Positions 19,026 through 29,488 of a stretch of 64,000 nucleotides of DNA are shown here, piece by piece. The DNA is from Candidatus Methanohalarchaeum thermophilum (GTDB lineage: Archaea > Halobacteriota > Methanonatronarchaeia > Methanonatronarchaeales > Methanonatronarchaeaceae): NCBI GenBank assembly GCA_001914405.1, contig MSDW01000001.1, positions 868,001 to 932,000 on the forward strand. The letters are read 5' to 3'. The notes beneath the pieces are model-generated. The model was not told where the DNA came from and ran no database searches. It saw only the letters and a program-made list of their open reading frames with translations. The position numbers were made by a program, and so were the translations under genes. Position 1 is the first letter of the stretch, and each line of letters begins with the position of its first letter.

Positions 19026-19920
19026 TTCTTAACACCCCTAATAGATATAAGAAGATAAATGAGATCAATATAAAAATTAAACTTGTCTTATAGATCACTT
19101 TAGTTGATTTAACAATATCTTTTTCCGAAGGATAAGATTTTGTTGAATTAATATCATAATATCCTCTTTTGGTTATCCTACAGTTTAAGGCAACTGCTAT
19201 TGCTCCAATAGTCCAGCCTGGATTTAATTTAATATTTTTGTATTTTAAAAGCTTGTTAATCTCCTTTAATTTATTTTCCGAGAGTAATATTAAAAAACCG
19301 GTGATCCTACTAGGCAAGTAATTAAGAAAATCATCTGTTCGAGCAGCAAACCATCCGTAGTCCAAGAATTCATCAGTTTTATATCCTATCATTGCATCCT
19401 GTGTATTTATTGCCCTATAAAAAACAATTCCTGGTAAACCAAATAAAAAATAGTAAAATAAAGGAGCAATAACGCTATCGGTTATATTTTCACCTGCTGT
19501 TTCAACGGCAGCTGAATTCAATTCTCCTTTATCTAATTTATCTACATCTCTGCTGACTAATTTAGAAACATATCTCCTTTTTACTTCTAAATTTCTTTCA
19601 GTGGTATCTATAACCATTTTCTTTAGAGAAGAAATAGAGAACATAGTTGAAGCTATGATAGCTGAAGGAAGAATAAAAACTATTTTGCTTGGAATAAAGA
19701 AAACAGGTACAGTAAAAGATAATGAAATTAAAAATGTATTAAAAAACCCTACTAGCTTATTTCTCTTGTTTTTAGTTCTCTTATCGAGGAACGATGTAAG
19801 TTTTCCTATCCAGACAACAGGATGAATTGACTCGGGTAGTTCCCCAAGGTGGTCAAAGACAATAGCAAGTAAAATTACAGTTAATCGAAAATAAACGTAA
19901 TTCATTATACAAAAAAACAA
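19018..19920 (-). CDS. cbiB: Adenosylcobinamide-phosphate synthase
   Basis: This 300-residue membrane protein has about five helices and the CbiB signatures HPVVWIGKLTSFLDK, ETAGENITDSVIAPLFYY, RAINTQDAMIGYK and GWFAARTDDFLNYLPSR. It attaches the aminopropanol moiety to adenosylcobyric acid in cobalamin synthesis. It overlaps the downstream cobD gene by 8 bases, so the two steps are coupled. Corrinoids are needed for the methyltransferases that feed MCR. Confidence 0.9.
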   Translation of the reverse strand: MFFCIMNYVYFRLTVILLAIVFDHLGELPESIHPVVWIGKLTSFLDKRTKNKRNKLVGFFNTFLISLSFTVPVFFIPSKIVFILPSAIIASTMFSISSLKKMVIDTTERNLEVKRRYVSKLVSRDVDKLDKGELNSAAVETAGENITDSVIAPLFYYFLFGLPGIVFYRAINTQDAMIGYKTDEFLDYGWFAARTDDFLNYLPSRITGFLILLSENKLKEINKLLKYKNIKLNPGWTIGAIAVALNCRITKRGYYDINSTKSYPSEKDIVKSTKVIYKTSLIFILISFIFLYLLGVLRIV

Positions 19921-19990
19921 TTTTTAATAAAATAATATTTATCCAAAAATGATATACGGCTTATATCAAGATCTTGGCTCCAATTAGAAA

Positions 19991-20474
19991 ATTATTTTTT
20001 TATCTTATTAGTTGAGAAGACCAATTCCTCGAATCTTTGATTTTAGTGGGAGAAATGAACCAATCATATAAACCTAAGATAGTTCGAATAAGTTAAATAA
20101 ATGCCACTAGCAGTTAAGTTGGCTTTACCTTCCTATGGACAAAACCAATTCCAAGACGTTTGAGGGTTGGAGAAGGCCACAGATTCTGCATCAAGTAATT
20201 GGTGGATAACTCTTGGACCAATCTTAGGTCTAGGTTCTTATGGTTGGTATGATGCTGGCTAGGAGAGTACAAGGGGAATCATCCATGAGTTAATATATGA
20301 CAATTTTTCGTGTGCTAATCTATGTATTCTCTCGGAGCTAATTTTCGATGTTGGTTTAGGTACGGTAGAATAAGCTGTGATGTCTTAGATAAACTTTTCT
20401 CTATCTAAGAATTGCAAAGTAAGCTCTCTTTTCCTCCCGAATGAAAAGCGAGTAAGGTATGGGGGGTGGTTCAA
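19991..20474 (+). repeat. PATE-like non-coding element, type A
   Basis: It begins TTTTTTATCTTATTAGTTGAGAAG. The left hairpin is followed by core landmarks in order: GGACAAAACCAATTCC, TGGTTGGTATGATGCTGG, TTAATATATGACAATTTTTC and TGTGCTAATC. It ends with a degenerate right hairpin TCTCTTTTCCTCCC...GGGGGGTGGTTCA. It is strongly diverged from the other copies but collinear. It lies between divergent cbiB and cfbA. Confidence 0.6.
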
Positions 20475-20524
20475 GAAAACTAAGCCACCTTAAAAAACAA
20501 TTATTTTAGAGTAGACATAATTAA

Positions 20525-20542
20525 GCTTATAAATTTGGTGAT
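20525..20542 (+). promoter_or_regulatory. cfb operon start region
   Basis: A TATA-like GCTTATAAATTT and a GGTGAT ribosome site lie in the 20 bases before the cfbA ATG at 20546. They are too close for both to serve the same transcript, so the TATA may be fortuitous or the real start further upstream. Confidence 0.3.
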
Positions 20543-20545
20543 ATA

Positions 20546-20947
20546 ATGGATGAAGATATTGGTGTTCTTGTTGTAGGACATGGTAGTAAAAAGGATTACA
20601 ATAAGGAATTGATCATGGGATTTGCATCTGAGTTAGAGTCAGATTTTGAAGAGGTTGAATATTCTTTTTTGAGTATGAATGAGCCGAGTATCCCTGAGTC
20701 TTTAGGGAAACTTAAGGAAAAGGATCTAGAGAAGATAGTAATTTTCCCTCTGTTTTTGGCTAACGGTGTCCACACCTTGGTTGATATTCCTGGGGTGTTG
20801 GGCTTTGAAGAGGGGCAGCGAACTAAAAAGGTCGAAGAGAATGGAAAAGAAATAGATTTGATTTACTCAAATCCAATAGGATTGCATGAAAAACTAGTGG
20901 ATATAGGAGAAAAGAGGATAGAAGAAAGCTTAGAGAATCATGATTGA
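20546..20947 (+). CDS. cfbA: Sirohydrochlorin nickel chelatase
   Basis: This 133-residue protein is the short, single-domain CbiX-S/CfbA size. It has VLVVGHGSKKDYN, with the metal-binding histidine, and PLFLANGVHTLVDIPG, with the second one. CfbA inserts Ni into sirohydrochlorin, the first F430-specific step, and can also insert Co. It is the first gene of cfbA-E-D-C-B and overlaps cfbE by 8 bases, which places nickel insertion here rather than general cobalt chelation. Confidence 0.88.
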   Translation: MDEDIGVLVVGHGSKKDYNKELIMGFASELESDFEEVEYSFLSMNEPSIPESLGKLKEKDLEKIVIFPLFLANGVHTLVDIPGVLGFEEGQRTKKVEENGKEIDLIYSNPIGLHEKLVDIGEKRIEESLENHD

Positions 20948-22199
20948 GTTCCAAGGAAAGAGTTTCTTAATAGCTGATCCAATTCATGGAGGTGATATTT
21001 TATCGAGGCATCTTGACTCAATTGATGTACCTAATGAAACATATAACCCATATAACTGTGAGGAACTAGATTTAAAGGGCTTTGATTATTTGGCGGCTCC
21101 AGTTCACTTATCCCCAGATTTTCCTGTAATCAAAGAGTCTAAGAAGAGCTCAAGGATAGAAATTGTTAACCACCATGATTTAACAAGGGCTATAGCTCTT
21201 AAGAAAGGCTATACTGAGGGAATCAAAGTTATAGAGATAACTGGAACTTACGGTAAAACAACAACTTCATTTCTATTGAAGGAGACATTAGATAAGGAAA
21301 AAAAAGATACTTTAATAAATAATTCCTTGGGGATATTCTATAACGGAGAATCTTTACGGAAAAACTCTTCGATAACACCTGCTTTTATCTTAGAGGTTTT
21401 TGACGGTTTTATAACTAATGAAATTGATGTAGATTATTTTATATCAGAGGTTTCTTTAGGCGTTACAGGAATTGGTGATCCGCTCGTTTTGACATCCACT
21501 GATAATGATTATGAGATAGCTGGAGACAATAAAAAAGCTAGCGATGTTAAAATTAGATCTTTCAAGAGATTTAATGAAAAGCTTAAGATTATATTAGATC
21601 AGAGTACGAAAATAGGTTCAATGGGGTTATCCAACTTTGATGTTAATTCTAAAGGTAATAATTTAATTGAAGTTGGATACGAGTTAAATAAATTTGGATT
21701 AAAGAGAAAGGGTAGGATAAGTTTCAGAAATAGGTTTTTTAGTTTATTTAGAGAAAGCATTCTGTCTTTCATATTGGTGGCTCTTTCGTTAGGTATTAAA
21801 GAAGAAACAATTCTAGAAGTTATAGAAAATTTCAATGGATTTAAAGGAAGATTTAATAGGAAAAAATTAAATGGAAGACAGTATCTCGATAATTCATCTT
21901 CTGGAATTGAAATAGAAGATTTAAGGCGTATAATTGATTTTGAATTTGAAGGAACTGAACTAGAAAATACTGTTTTAGTAATCGGAGAAAATGATAGGAA
22001 TATATGTGAGGACCTTGATTACGGAAAAACTAATAGAATATTAAAAGAATATAGCTTCAAGGATATTGTAACGGTTGGAAACCGATTTAAAGATCTATCC
22101 CGACATAATGTGAAGGACTTGAGTGAAGGCCTGAATGTAGCTCAAGAATTAGCAGAACCTCAGGAAAAAATTATAGGATTTGTTAAGTGTAGGAGATGA
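20940..22199 (+). CDS. cfbE: Coenzyme F430 synthetase (Mur-ligase-like)
   Basis: This 419-residue ATP-dependent ligase related to MurC/MurF has the P-loop GTYGKTTTSF (residues 102-111), a FISEVSLGVTGIGDP centre and a FNGFKGRFNRKKLN segment with the conserved Gly-Arg that begins the C-terminal Mur domain. CfbE closes the final ring, turning 15,17(3)-seco-F430 into F430. Family members keep the Mur fold without a peptidoglycan role. It overlaps cfbA and is five bases before cfbD. Confidence 0.85.
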   Translation: MIEFQGKSFLIADPIHGGDILSRHLDSIDVPNETYNPYNCEELDLKGFDYLAAPVHLSPDFPVIKESKKSSRIEIVNHHDLTRAIALKKGYTEGIKVIEITGTYGKTTTSFLLKETLDKEKKDTLINNSLGIFYNGESLRKNSSITPAFILEVFDGFITNEIDVDYFISEVSLGVTGIGDPLVLTSTDNDYEIAGDNKKASDVKIRSFKRFNEKLKIILDQSTKIGSMGLSNFDVNSKGNNLIEVGYELNKFGLKRKGRISFRNRFFSLFRESILSFILVALSLGIKEETILEVIENFNGFKGRFNRKKLNGRQYLDNSSSGIEIEDLRRIIDFEFEGTELENTVLVIGENDRNICEDLDYGKTNRILKEYSFKDIVTVGNRFKDLSRHNVKDLSEGLNVAQELAEPQEKIIGFVKCRR

Positions 22200-22204
22200 A
22201 ATAA

Positions 22205-23308
22205 ATGGAAGATAAAAAACAAATTATTCATCCTAGACCAAGTTCTATTGTCGCTGCAATGTACACATTAAGAGATTTAGAGGTAGATGTAATTATTTTG
22301 CATGGACCTCCTGGTTGTTCATTTAAACATTCAAGGCTAATGGAAGAGGAAGGAGTTAAGGTTCTAACGTCTTCGATGGGTGAAAATGATTTTGTATTTG
22401 GTGCTGAGGAAAAGTTGGTAGACACAATAAATACTGCAATAAAGGAATTTAAACCTAATAAGATAGGTGTAGTAGGTACCTGTGCTAGTATGATAATCGG
22501 TGAGGATCTAAGTACTGCTATAGAAAAATCAAGAGCTGATATACCTATCCTAGAAGTGGAAGTACACTCAGGGATAAAAGATAACACTGAAGGCGTGATC
22601 AGAACCTTAGAATCAGCAGAAGAATCAGGTTGGATTACTGAAGATGAACTAAATAGACAAAAAAGAATGCTTAACAAAGCCACAGAAATAGAAAAAAAAT
22701 TTGGAGCAGCAATGGAAGAATACATAGAACCTAGATCAGGAGACAATAAATATACTACAGCAAAAGAGATCTATAGAAAAATAACAAATGGAAAACAGGG
22801 GATAATAGTTTTAAACGCTAAAAAAGAAACATCTTATGTTTTTGTAGATATCTTAGCAGCTATTAACGAAGTTGCAGTGGAATATGAAAAACAAAACTTA
22901 ACAAATATTGCTAATATAGACACTGAAATTGGTTTACCAAAAACAAGAAAAGATGCACAAAGGATTTTAAATCAATTAAATGAAGAAAACATAGATATTG
23001 ATCATGTAACAGGTGGACTAGACGAATATCCAGTAACTGGGAAGAAAGCAAAGCAAATAATCGAGAAAAAAGATGAATATGACTTCTTAGTTATCATAGG
23101 TCTTCCTCATGCCCTAAATATTAATGAAGATAAAGATATTTTTTCAGTTACTAACGGCCCAAGAGAAGTTAAACCTTTAAAAGATTACCATAATCACGAC
23201 TATGTGGTTTTAGAAAAAGACTTACATACAAAATCTATGGGAAAAAGATCTATCGTAAGATCTGAGCTAGGAGAAACACTCAGAGAAATTCACGCGGAGG
23301 AAAAATAA
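22205..23308 (+). CDS. cfbD: F430 reductive cyclase, NifD-like subunit
   Basis: This 367-residue nitrogenase-like protein has cluster ligands in [10 protein letters not shown] (Cys38) and [13 protein letters not shown] (Cys93). With CfbC it performs the six-electron reduction and lactam cyclisation of Ni-sirohydrochlorin a,c-diamide. It is much shorter than NifD (about 480 residues) and lacks a FeMo-cofactor site, as expected for CfbD. cfbC starts one base after its stop. Confidence 0.88.
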   Translation: MEDKKQIIHPRPSSIVAAMYTLRDLEVDVIILHGPPGCSFKHSRLMEEEGVKVLTSSMGENDFVFGAEEKLVDTINTAIKEFKPNKIGVVGTCASMIIGEDLSTAIEKSRADIPILEVEVHSGIKDNTEGVIRTLESAEESGWITEDELNRQKRMLNKATEIEKKFGAAMEEYIEPRSGDNKYTTAKEIYRKITNGKQGIIVLNAKKETSYVFVDILAAINEVAVEYEKQNLTNIANIDTEIGLPKTRKDAQRILNQLNEENIDIDHVTGGLDEYPVTGKKAKQIIEKKDEYDFLVIIGLPHALNINEDKDIFSVTNGPREVKPLKDYHNHDYVVLEKDLHTKSMGKRSIVRSELGETLREIHAEEK

Positions 23309-23309
23309 A

Positions 23310-24104
23310 TTGAATATAGCACTCTATGGAAAAGGTGGGATAGGTAAATCAACAATAGCTTCAAATGTAGCAGCAGCTGCAGCTGATAAAGAAAAAAATG
23401 TTTTAGTAATAGGATGTGATCCAAAAGGAGATTCTACTGCCACATTAAATAATGGTGAGAGAATAACACCAATTCTACAATATATGAAAAAAGATGAAGA
23501 AATAACAGAAGAAAAGGTAGTAGAAAAAGGATATAATTCAGTAAGATGTGTAGAAGTAGGAGGACCAGAACCTGGGATAGGATGTGCAGGCAGAGGGATT
23601 ATAGTTGCACTAAAAAAGCTAAGAAAGGTCTCCAATGTAATGAAGGAATCAGATCTAATTCTATTTGATGTGCCAGGAGATATAGTCTGCGGAGGACTTG
23701 CTGTACCAATAAGGAAGAATTATGTAGATAAAGCTTACATTGTAACATCAGGTGAGTATCTTCCACTCTACGCAGCAAATAATATATGTAAAGGACTAAA
23801 AAAACTTGGAGCAGAGCTAGCAGGAGTAATATGTAACTCAAGAACAGAAAACGCAGAAGAGGAAAAAAAGATAACCTCAACATTTGCCAAAAAATTAGGA
23901 ACAAACCTAGTATCTTATATACCCAGAAAGGACATAGTCCAAAATTGTGAAAGAGACGGAAAAACAGTTATAGAAAATAAACCTGACTCTAGTATATCAA
24001 GAAAATATAAAGAGATCTCAAGAGACCTTGAATCCGATAAAGAAACAACTAAACCCTCTCCGCTAACCGATAAGGAAATAAGAGCCATAATAAAGGATGC
24101 CTAA
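23310..24104 (+). CDS. cfbC: F430 reductive cyclase, NifH-like ATPase
   Basis: This 264-residue NifH/BchL-type reductase has Walker [11 protein letters not shown] (residues 6-15), the switch region DPKGDST, and the two cysteines that bridge a 4Fe-4S cluster between subunits: Cys92 (GIGCAGRG) and Cys127 (IVCGGLAVP). It passes electrons with ATP hydrolysis to CfbD. The start is TTG, one base after cfbD. Gene order shows it is CfbC and not nitrogenase reductase. It overlaps cfbB by 8 bases. Confidence 0.9.
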   Translation: MNIALYGKGGIGKSTIASNVAAAAADKEKNVLVIGCDPKGDSTATLNNGERITPILQYMKKDEEITEEKVVEKGYNSVRCVEVGGPEPGIGCAGRGIIVALKKLRKVSNVMKESDLILFDVPGDIVCGGLAVPIRKNYVDKAYIVTSGEYLPLYAANNICKGLKKLGAELAGVICNSRTENAEEEKKITSTFAKKLGTNLVSYIPRKDIVQNCERDGKTVIENKPDSSISRKYKEISRDLESDKETTKPSPLTDKEIRAIIKDA

Positions 24105-25509
24105 AGAAAAAGCTAAAAAAAATCCTAGTATACTACTTTCTGGAGGAAGAAGTACATCCGGAAAGACAGTTACCACTATAGGGATAATGGCAGCTTTAAA
24201 AAAAAGAGGATACGATGTACAAGGATTTAAGGTAGGACTGGATTACATTGATCCAAGCTACCATAAATTCATTACAGGTAACCCATCCTACAACCTTGAT
24301 GGCTACCTCATGGAAGAAGAATCGATTAAAAAACAATTTATTGAAAAATCACAAAATTCGGATATATCAATCATAGAGGGTGTTAGAGGCCTATACGAGG
24401 GAATAAATATAAATACGGATATCGGAAGCACCTATCAAATTTCACAGATACTAGATCTTCCTATTATCTTAATAATAGACGCTAGATCTATAACAAAAAC
24501 AGCTGCAGCAATAGTGAAAGGAATAAAAAATCTAAAAAAACCAGATATAATAGGCGTAATATTTAACAAAACTGGCAGTAAGAGACATGAAGAGAAATTA
24601 GAGAAATCCGTAGAAAAATACACAGATATCAAAGTACTAGGGACAATACCAAGAGATGAACGCCTAGATATAGAAATGAGGCATCTAGGCTTAGTTCCTG
24701 CTAAAGAAATGGATTCATTAAAGAAAATCCAAGAAAAAATAAAAGATATAAGAAGAGTTATGGAAGAAAACCTAGACATTAAACACCTAGTTAAAATAGC
24801 TCGTAGATATAAATCAAGTATTAAAAACAAAAAAATAAGCGAACAAATACATAAAGATAGCAGAAATAAAAAACAAGAAAAGAACTTTGAAAACAAAAAA
24901 ATAGCACTAGCTTATGATAAAGCATTTAATTTCTATTACCAAGCGAACATCGACTTACTAGAGAATCTAGGTGCAAAAATAGAGAAATTCAGCCCCATCA
25001 AGGACAAAAACATTCCCAGTGGCACAGATGGAATTTATATAGGAGGAGGGTACCCTGAGCTATTCTTAAATGAACTCGAAGATAATGAATCAATGAAACA
25101 ATCAATATATGATTTCTATCAATCTAATAAACCAATCTATGGAGAATGTGGAGGATTAATGTACTTGATGAACTCGATCAATTACAGAGACAGAGAATCC
25201 AATATGGTTGGAGTTTTTAATGGAAAAGCAGCAGTAGGGGATAAGTATAGGGTAGTAGGATACACAAATGGAGGAATAATAAGAGATAATATATTAGGAA
25301 AAAAAGGAATTAGGTTTAGGGGACATGAATTTCACCACTCCAAGATTAAGAAATTAGAAGAAAGTAATTTTGCATTTAAGCTGGATAGAGGAAGAGGAAT
25401 AAAACAGAACTTAGATGGCTTAATTAAAAAAAATGTATTAGCCTGTTACACTCACTTACATTTTCTATCTCATGAAAACTTCCCCAAGAAATTTGTAAAA
25501 AATTTATAA
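24097..25509 (+). CDS. cfbB: Ni-sirohydrochlorin a,c-diamide synthase
   Basis: This 470-residue CbiA/CobB-type amidotransferase has an N-terminal dethiobiotin-synthetase-like ATP domain ([14 protein letters not shown], then [11 protein letters not shown]) and a C-terminal class I glutaminase domain with the nucleophile in [10 protein letters not shown] (about Cys351) and the late histidines of CYTHLHF. It amidates the a and c side chains of Ni-sirohydrochlorin with glutamine and ATP. CbiA is the alternative, but its place at the end of the cfb operon supports CfbB. It is convergent with the APC gene. Confidence 0.9.
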   Translation: MPKEKAKKNPSILLSGGRSTSGKTVTTIGIMAALKKRGYDVQGFKVGLDYIDPSYHKFITGNPSYNLDGYLMEEESIKKQFIEKSQNSDISIIEGVRGLYEGININTDIGSTYQISQILDLPIILIIDARSITKTAAAIVKGIKNLKKPDIIGVIFNKTGSKRHEEKLEKSVEKYTDIKVLGTIPRDERLDIEMRHLGLVPAKEMDSLKKIQEKIKDIRRVMEENLDIKHLVKIARRYKSSIKNKKISEQIHKDSRNKKQEKNFENKKIALAYDKAFNFYYQANIDLLENLGAKIEKFSPIKDKNIPSGTDGIYIGGGYPELFLNELEDNESMKQSIYDFYQSNKPIYGECGGLMYLMNSINYRDRESNMVGVFNGKAAVGDKYRVVGYTNGGIIRDNILGKKGIRFRGHEFHHSKIKKLEESNFAFKLDRGRGIKQNLDGLIKKNVLACYTHLHFLSHENFPKKFVKNL

Positions 25510-25542
25510 AAAAAAGAAGTTTATAAAAGAATTTAGAAGAAA

Positions 25543-27892
25543 TTAAGAACTCCTGACTTTATCCGAAATAAAATCTGATATCCTCCTTATTACCGATTGA
25601 AGAGGTTGCCGTTTCTTTACCATGATCACTTCCCCATCAAATTCTTCTCCTACTTTTTCTGGGATAGTACCAAACAATGCTTGTTGAACAATTCCCTTTT
25701 TCGTAGCTCCAATAACAATAGTATCAAAACTATTTTCCTTTGCATAGCTAATTATTGAATTACCAATATCTTCACCACTAATTATCTCTGTTTCAACATC
25801 AATGTCTTCTTTTTCAAATTTCTTCTTATGTTTGCTTATTAATTCCTCTGATTCACCGTTTGGGGATTTAGTTACATTCAGTAATGTAATTTCTCCTGTT
25901 TCACCAAATGCCATCGAGATTTCTTCGGCTAACTCAGAGTTTTTACCCTTAGCTACTGGAACAAGTATTTTTTCTCTCTTGGATTCCTTGGTTTTAGCAA
26001 CTGCTACATCGCATGGTGCATTTTTAACGACATTATCTATGGTAGACCCTAAAACTAAATCAGGTACTCTTTTTCTCTTTCCTCGCCATCCTAGTAATAT
26101 TAAGTCACTATCTCTGCTATAGGCAATATTATTTATGCTTTTACTAATATCTCTACCTACAGTTACTACCGTATGAACAGGTACATCTGCTTCAACATAT
26201 TCGGAAGCCTTTTCAAGTAATTCTCTTTGTTCCTCTGTAGTGTATTTATGCGCTTCATCGATCGGAGTCTGTTCAGGTATGGTTACTATAGTAGTAAACA
26301 GTATCTCTCCATTTTTCTCTTTAGCTACCTTACCACCTATTTTGGCTAATTTTTTGAGGTTTTCAGGATTTGAGATAGGTATAAGGACTTGATATTCTTT
26401 TTCTTTGGCAACTCTTTCTTCAGAAACCAATTTAGTTTCTTCTTTTATCTCCTCTTTGCGTAGATTCTTTCTTGAATAAAGGAAGAATATTAGCATTCCA
26501 AAGAGTATCCATGATATTGCACCGATCCAAGCAAGAGGACTGTAAGTAAAAAGATAAAGGGCTAAAAATAGATTTGTTAATATCCCAATTATTGGTACAT
26601 AAGGGAAGTAGGGCATTACATATCCGTAATCTAGTTTGTGGCCATATTCTCTTCTTATTTTAATGACAGCGAAATTGACTTGCAAGAAAAGTAATAAAAA
26701 CATAATGTCCGTTGCTACAGCTACATCTTCGATAGGTAGGCTAATAGCCATTAATATTATTAACATTCCACTGAAAAGAACTGAAAGATGAGGGGTCTTC
26801 TTTTCAGGATGAACTCTTTTAAATAGCTCTGGTAGGACATTATCCCTTCCCATTACAAATCCTACTCGAGTACTTGAAAATGTGGTTGCGTTTAGAGCAG
26901 ATAGTGTAGAAAAAATCCCTGCAACTAAAATAACTAGAGTCCCCATAGGGAGTATTTGGTTTGCAGCCCGAGCTAGTCCTAGTTCACCAAGATTACCTAG
27001 TACCTGCCATAAAGCTGGGTCTTCAGGTATTTGAGCGTGACTACTAGCTGCTTCAATTAGTACTGGCGTTACTTCTACAGCTCCCATAAGCACAATAGAA
27101 ACAAGCATATATATTGAGACGACAGCAATCATTGAATAGAAAACTGCTTTAGGAACGCTTTTTCTTGGTTTTACTACTTCTTCTCCACTTTGAACAATTA
27201 TTTCATATCCCTCAAAAGCTATGAATGTGATTCCCATTCCTGTAACTACTCCGCCAATCCCATTAGGGGTGAAAGGTTTAAAATTTTGAATTGTTTCAGA
27301 TGGTTGCCCAAGTATTGCTCCTATACCAAATATAATAAAGATGAATATAACTGTTACTTTTACTAATGTTACTATGTTTCCTGCTAGTCCGGTTTCCTTA
27401 GCTCCTCTATAGTTTATATAAGTAAATAGTGTTCCGGCAAAGACCGCAAAGATCTTATGTAAGAGGGCCTGGGAGACGCCAAGTGATAGCCCCGAAGTAT
27501 TCTACTAGTAGTAGGGTTACGAAGGACCCAAATCCTAGGCAGTAGAGTGAACCGGCCACAGCATGAGCAAACCAACTCATCCATCCCGCTAGAAATGCTT
27601 GAGATGCTTGAGATCGGCCTAGGGCTTCTCTTACCCATAGGTATCCTCCTCCGGCTTCAGGAATAGCACTACCTAACTCGGCGTAACTCATACCAGTTAT
27701 GATAGCAATAAAACCATTTAAAGCGAAAACCATTAATAGGGCCGGACCTGCTTCGCCTGCTGCTATACCTGTAAGAACAAATATTCCTGCTCCAATCATT
27801 GCTCCTACGCCAATCATCGAGATATCAAACAAAGAAAGATTTCTTGCTAGCTCTGTGTCTTCCCCGTAACTGGTTAAGCTATCATCACTCAT
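25543..27892 (-). pseudogene. APC-family permease with UspA tail, frameshifted
   Basis: An amino acid/polyamine permease reads in two frames. The N-terminal part (27892-27455) has MIGVGAMIGAGIFVLTG and continues to YFGAITWRLPGP before a stop. Removing one C from the GGCCC run (plus strand 27465-27469) restores LLHKIFAVFAGTLFTYINY and the rest of the transporter. After about 12 helices come two tandem UspA domains (starts YQVLIPISNPEN and EKILVPVAKGKN; the second has VIGATKKGIVQQALFG). It may be an inactive gene or one sequencing error, since the rest is undamaged. Upstream, a 50-residue membrane protein overlaps the start. Confidence 0.85.
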
Positions 27893-28037
27893 CTTTTATT
27901 CTCCTATCCATAGGCCCTTTTTGATAACTTCCGTCAGCTATTTTTTCAATGACATATCTACCGTGTAAGATAATCACTAGTAACAAAAACCAACTTATGA
28001 TACAGATAATTAAACCTAGTTCTAAACTAACATTCAA
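27885..28037 (-). CDS. Small single-helix membrane protein coupled to the permease
   Basis: This 50-codon gene begins at TTG with GGTGG four bases upstream. It encodes an N-terminal hydrophobic helix (LGLIICIISWFLLLVIIL) followed by a basic-polar tail (HGRYVIEKIADGS...GPMDRRIKDE). Its TGA overlaps the ATG of the APC permease by 8 bases, so the two are probably translated together. The size and layout recall the small accessory subunits of secondary transporters. No family was recognised. Confidence 0.6.
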   Translation of the reverse strand: MNVSLELGLIICIISWFLLLVIILHGRYVIEKIADGSYQKGPMDRRIKDE

Positions 28038-28236
28038 ATTTCCACCGCTTCTTTGATAAATCAATATTAAGATAAAACTCTTCTTTTATTTAAAATAGCT
28101 TTTCTTAGTTAATCGTTTTTGGTTTTTCCAAGTCCCTCTTAATTATCTTTTATGGATTAGAAAACTATTTTACTGTCTTATCTAAGTAATTAACTTTTTA
28201 TTTTTTTTAAAAAATAATTAAATATATAATAAGGGA

Positions 28237-28353
28237 TTAATTTTTGTCTATTACTTCTTTTGCTTTAAGGTACCGATCCAGCTTTTCATCATAATTTGAG
28301 GCTCTTTTTACTATTTCTTTTTCAGTGCTGAAACTTATTTTTAGGTCCTTCAT
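28237..28353 (-). CDS. Unrecognised 38-residue protein
   Basis: The short frame has a good ribosome site (GGTGAC, four bases before the ATG) and a TATA-like TTTATTATC just upstream. The predicted product is charged and helical (MKDLKISFSTEKEIVKRASN... ending AKEVIDKN), and the regular Leu/Tyr spacing suggests one amphipathic helix. It is isolated between the small membrane gene and a repeat element. It could be chance, but the initiation signals favour a real gene. Confidence 0.45.
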   Translation of the reverse strand: MKDLKISFSTEKEIVKRASNYDEKLDRYLKAKEVIDKN

Positions 28354-28487
28354 TTATGTCACCAAGATAATAAATGGGGGTAGGGACTTAAAAAGGTAAC
28401 AGAGAGGTCGGTGAAAGTATTCGTTGATATTTTTACAAGGAAAAACCTGTTTCAATCTTACCAAATTAAGTTCCAAATAAACCCAAG

Positions 28488-28990
28488 GTGACATCCTCTT
28501 TGCCCTAAGAGGATGGGGCTTCTCTCTATTCCCGTCCTTTTAGTCCACGGTTAAAGACAGTACCGAGGGAAGTACCATGACAGGCCACTGACCTGTCATG
28601 TTATAGGCATTGTTGACTGTTCCCGGCCCATATCGCCGGCTTCCTACCTATCAAGTGACCAAAAAGCCGATAGGAAGAGGTCTGGGCTCTAGCTAGGGAG
28701 TTCCATATCCCCAGCTTAACGTTTTCGCTAGAGGAAAGTTCAAAAAAACTGGAGGGGTCTGTCACAGGAGCCCTTGTTTGTGCAACTTACTTAGGGGATT
28801 CAGTTCTAAAGAACCTCGCTTGGTGCGCCCTTCTCTCCGTGGCAGAGAGAACTCAGGAAACGGGCTTGTCCAAAGGATTGTCACCACGACCCGACTTAAT
28901 CTATGTTCGTTTAACTCACATTTAAGTTAGTTGAATACAAGAATCGCTGAATCCCCTGCCTAAGGAGCGGAATCTTTTGCGACTTATTAA
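28488..28990 (-). repeat. PATE-like element with tnpB-type 3' tail
   Basis: Read on the minus strand, it begins with a left hairpin (CCGCTCCTTAGGCAGGGG) and ends AAGCCCCATCCTCTTAGGGC...GAGGATGTCAC. The 150 bases before the end contain a strong hairpin (CATGACAGG...CCTGTCATG) and TTCCCTCGGTA, shared with the element at 29075. It is GC-richer than the chromosome and has no coding frame. It is a decayed IS200/IS605-type non-autonomous element whose tail resembles a TnpB guide-RNA scaffold. Confidence 0.6.
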
Positions 28991-29074
28991 AATAAAGATT
29001 TATAGTAGAGTAAGTAGGGAGAATTTGATGTCTTGCCGTGTGGGTCACTTCACTAAGGAATCTAAATTAAGTAA

Positions 29075-29488
29075 TTAACTCTTTGCCTAAGAAGTCTCTT
29101 TTCTGGATCTTTGGTTTAGGTGGGTGATGAGTTGGGGTGGTTTTATATATCTAGAGACAGGTGCTTTGGATACGAAACGGGATGCCGGAAAGCCTCTAGT
29201 TCTCCAAGTTGGTGGAGAGCTTTAGGGCAGGGGAGAATGAATAGCTCTTCTGAACGAAGGAAGCCTCTTCTGGCATCGGGAGTACCGTGACCGTACTCGA
29301 AGCCACTACCGTTGACCTGACCTCTGTACATCAAGTTGGTGAGGTAGGTGGCAACCGTCAAAAAGGTGGACGTTCCACCCTATCAGGACGTTCCTGATAG
29401 ATTCCCTCGGTAGTCCGAAAACCAGATGATACGGACGAATAGAAGGAAGCACCTTCCTAACCAACAGTTAGGTAGGTGAAGAGGTCAC
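29075..29488 (+). repeat. PATE-like element, type C, with tnpB end and guide-RNA-like tail
   Basis: The left hairpin is AAGTCTCTTTTC...GGTGGGTGATGAG. At about 29280-29350 a frame reads TVTVLEATTVDLTSVHQVGE, which matches the C-terminus of the tnpB remnant at 43328 (VAVPEATTDELISAMQVSEV). It is followed by the perfect hairpin TATCAGGACGTTCCTGATA, TTCCCTCGGTAG, a GTCCG/CGGAC pair, and the right hairpin ending GAGGTCAC. The element at 55941 is a homologue. Confidence 0.65.

Noticed and set aside
22205-24104. NifD/NifH-like pair as nitrogenase
   Set aside because: Short NifD-like protein, no FeMo-cofactor region, and position in the cfb operon identify CfbD and CfbC.
29143-29361. 72-codon minus-strand frame
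   Set aside because: It is antisense to the tnpB scar and structured tail of the repeat at 29075; the plus strand explains the sequence.
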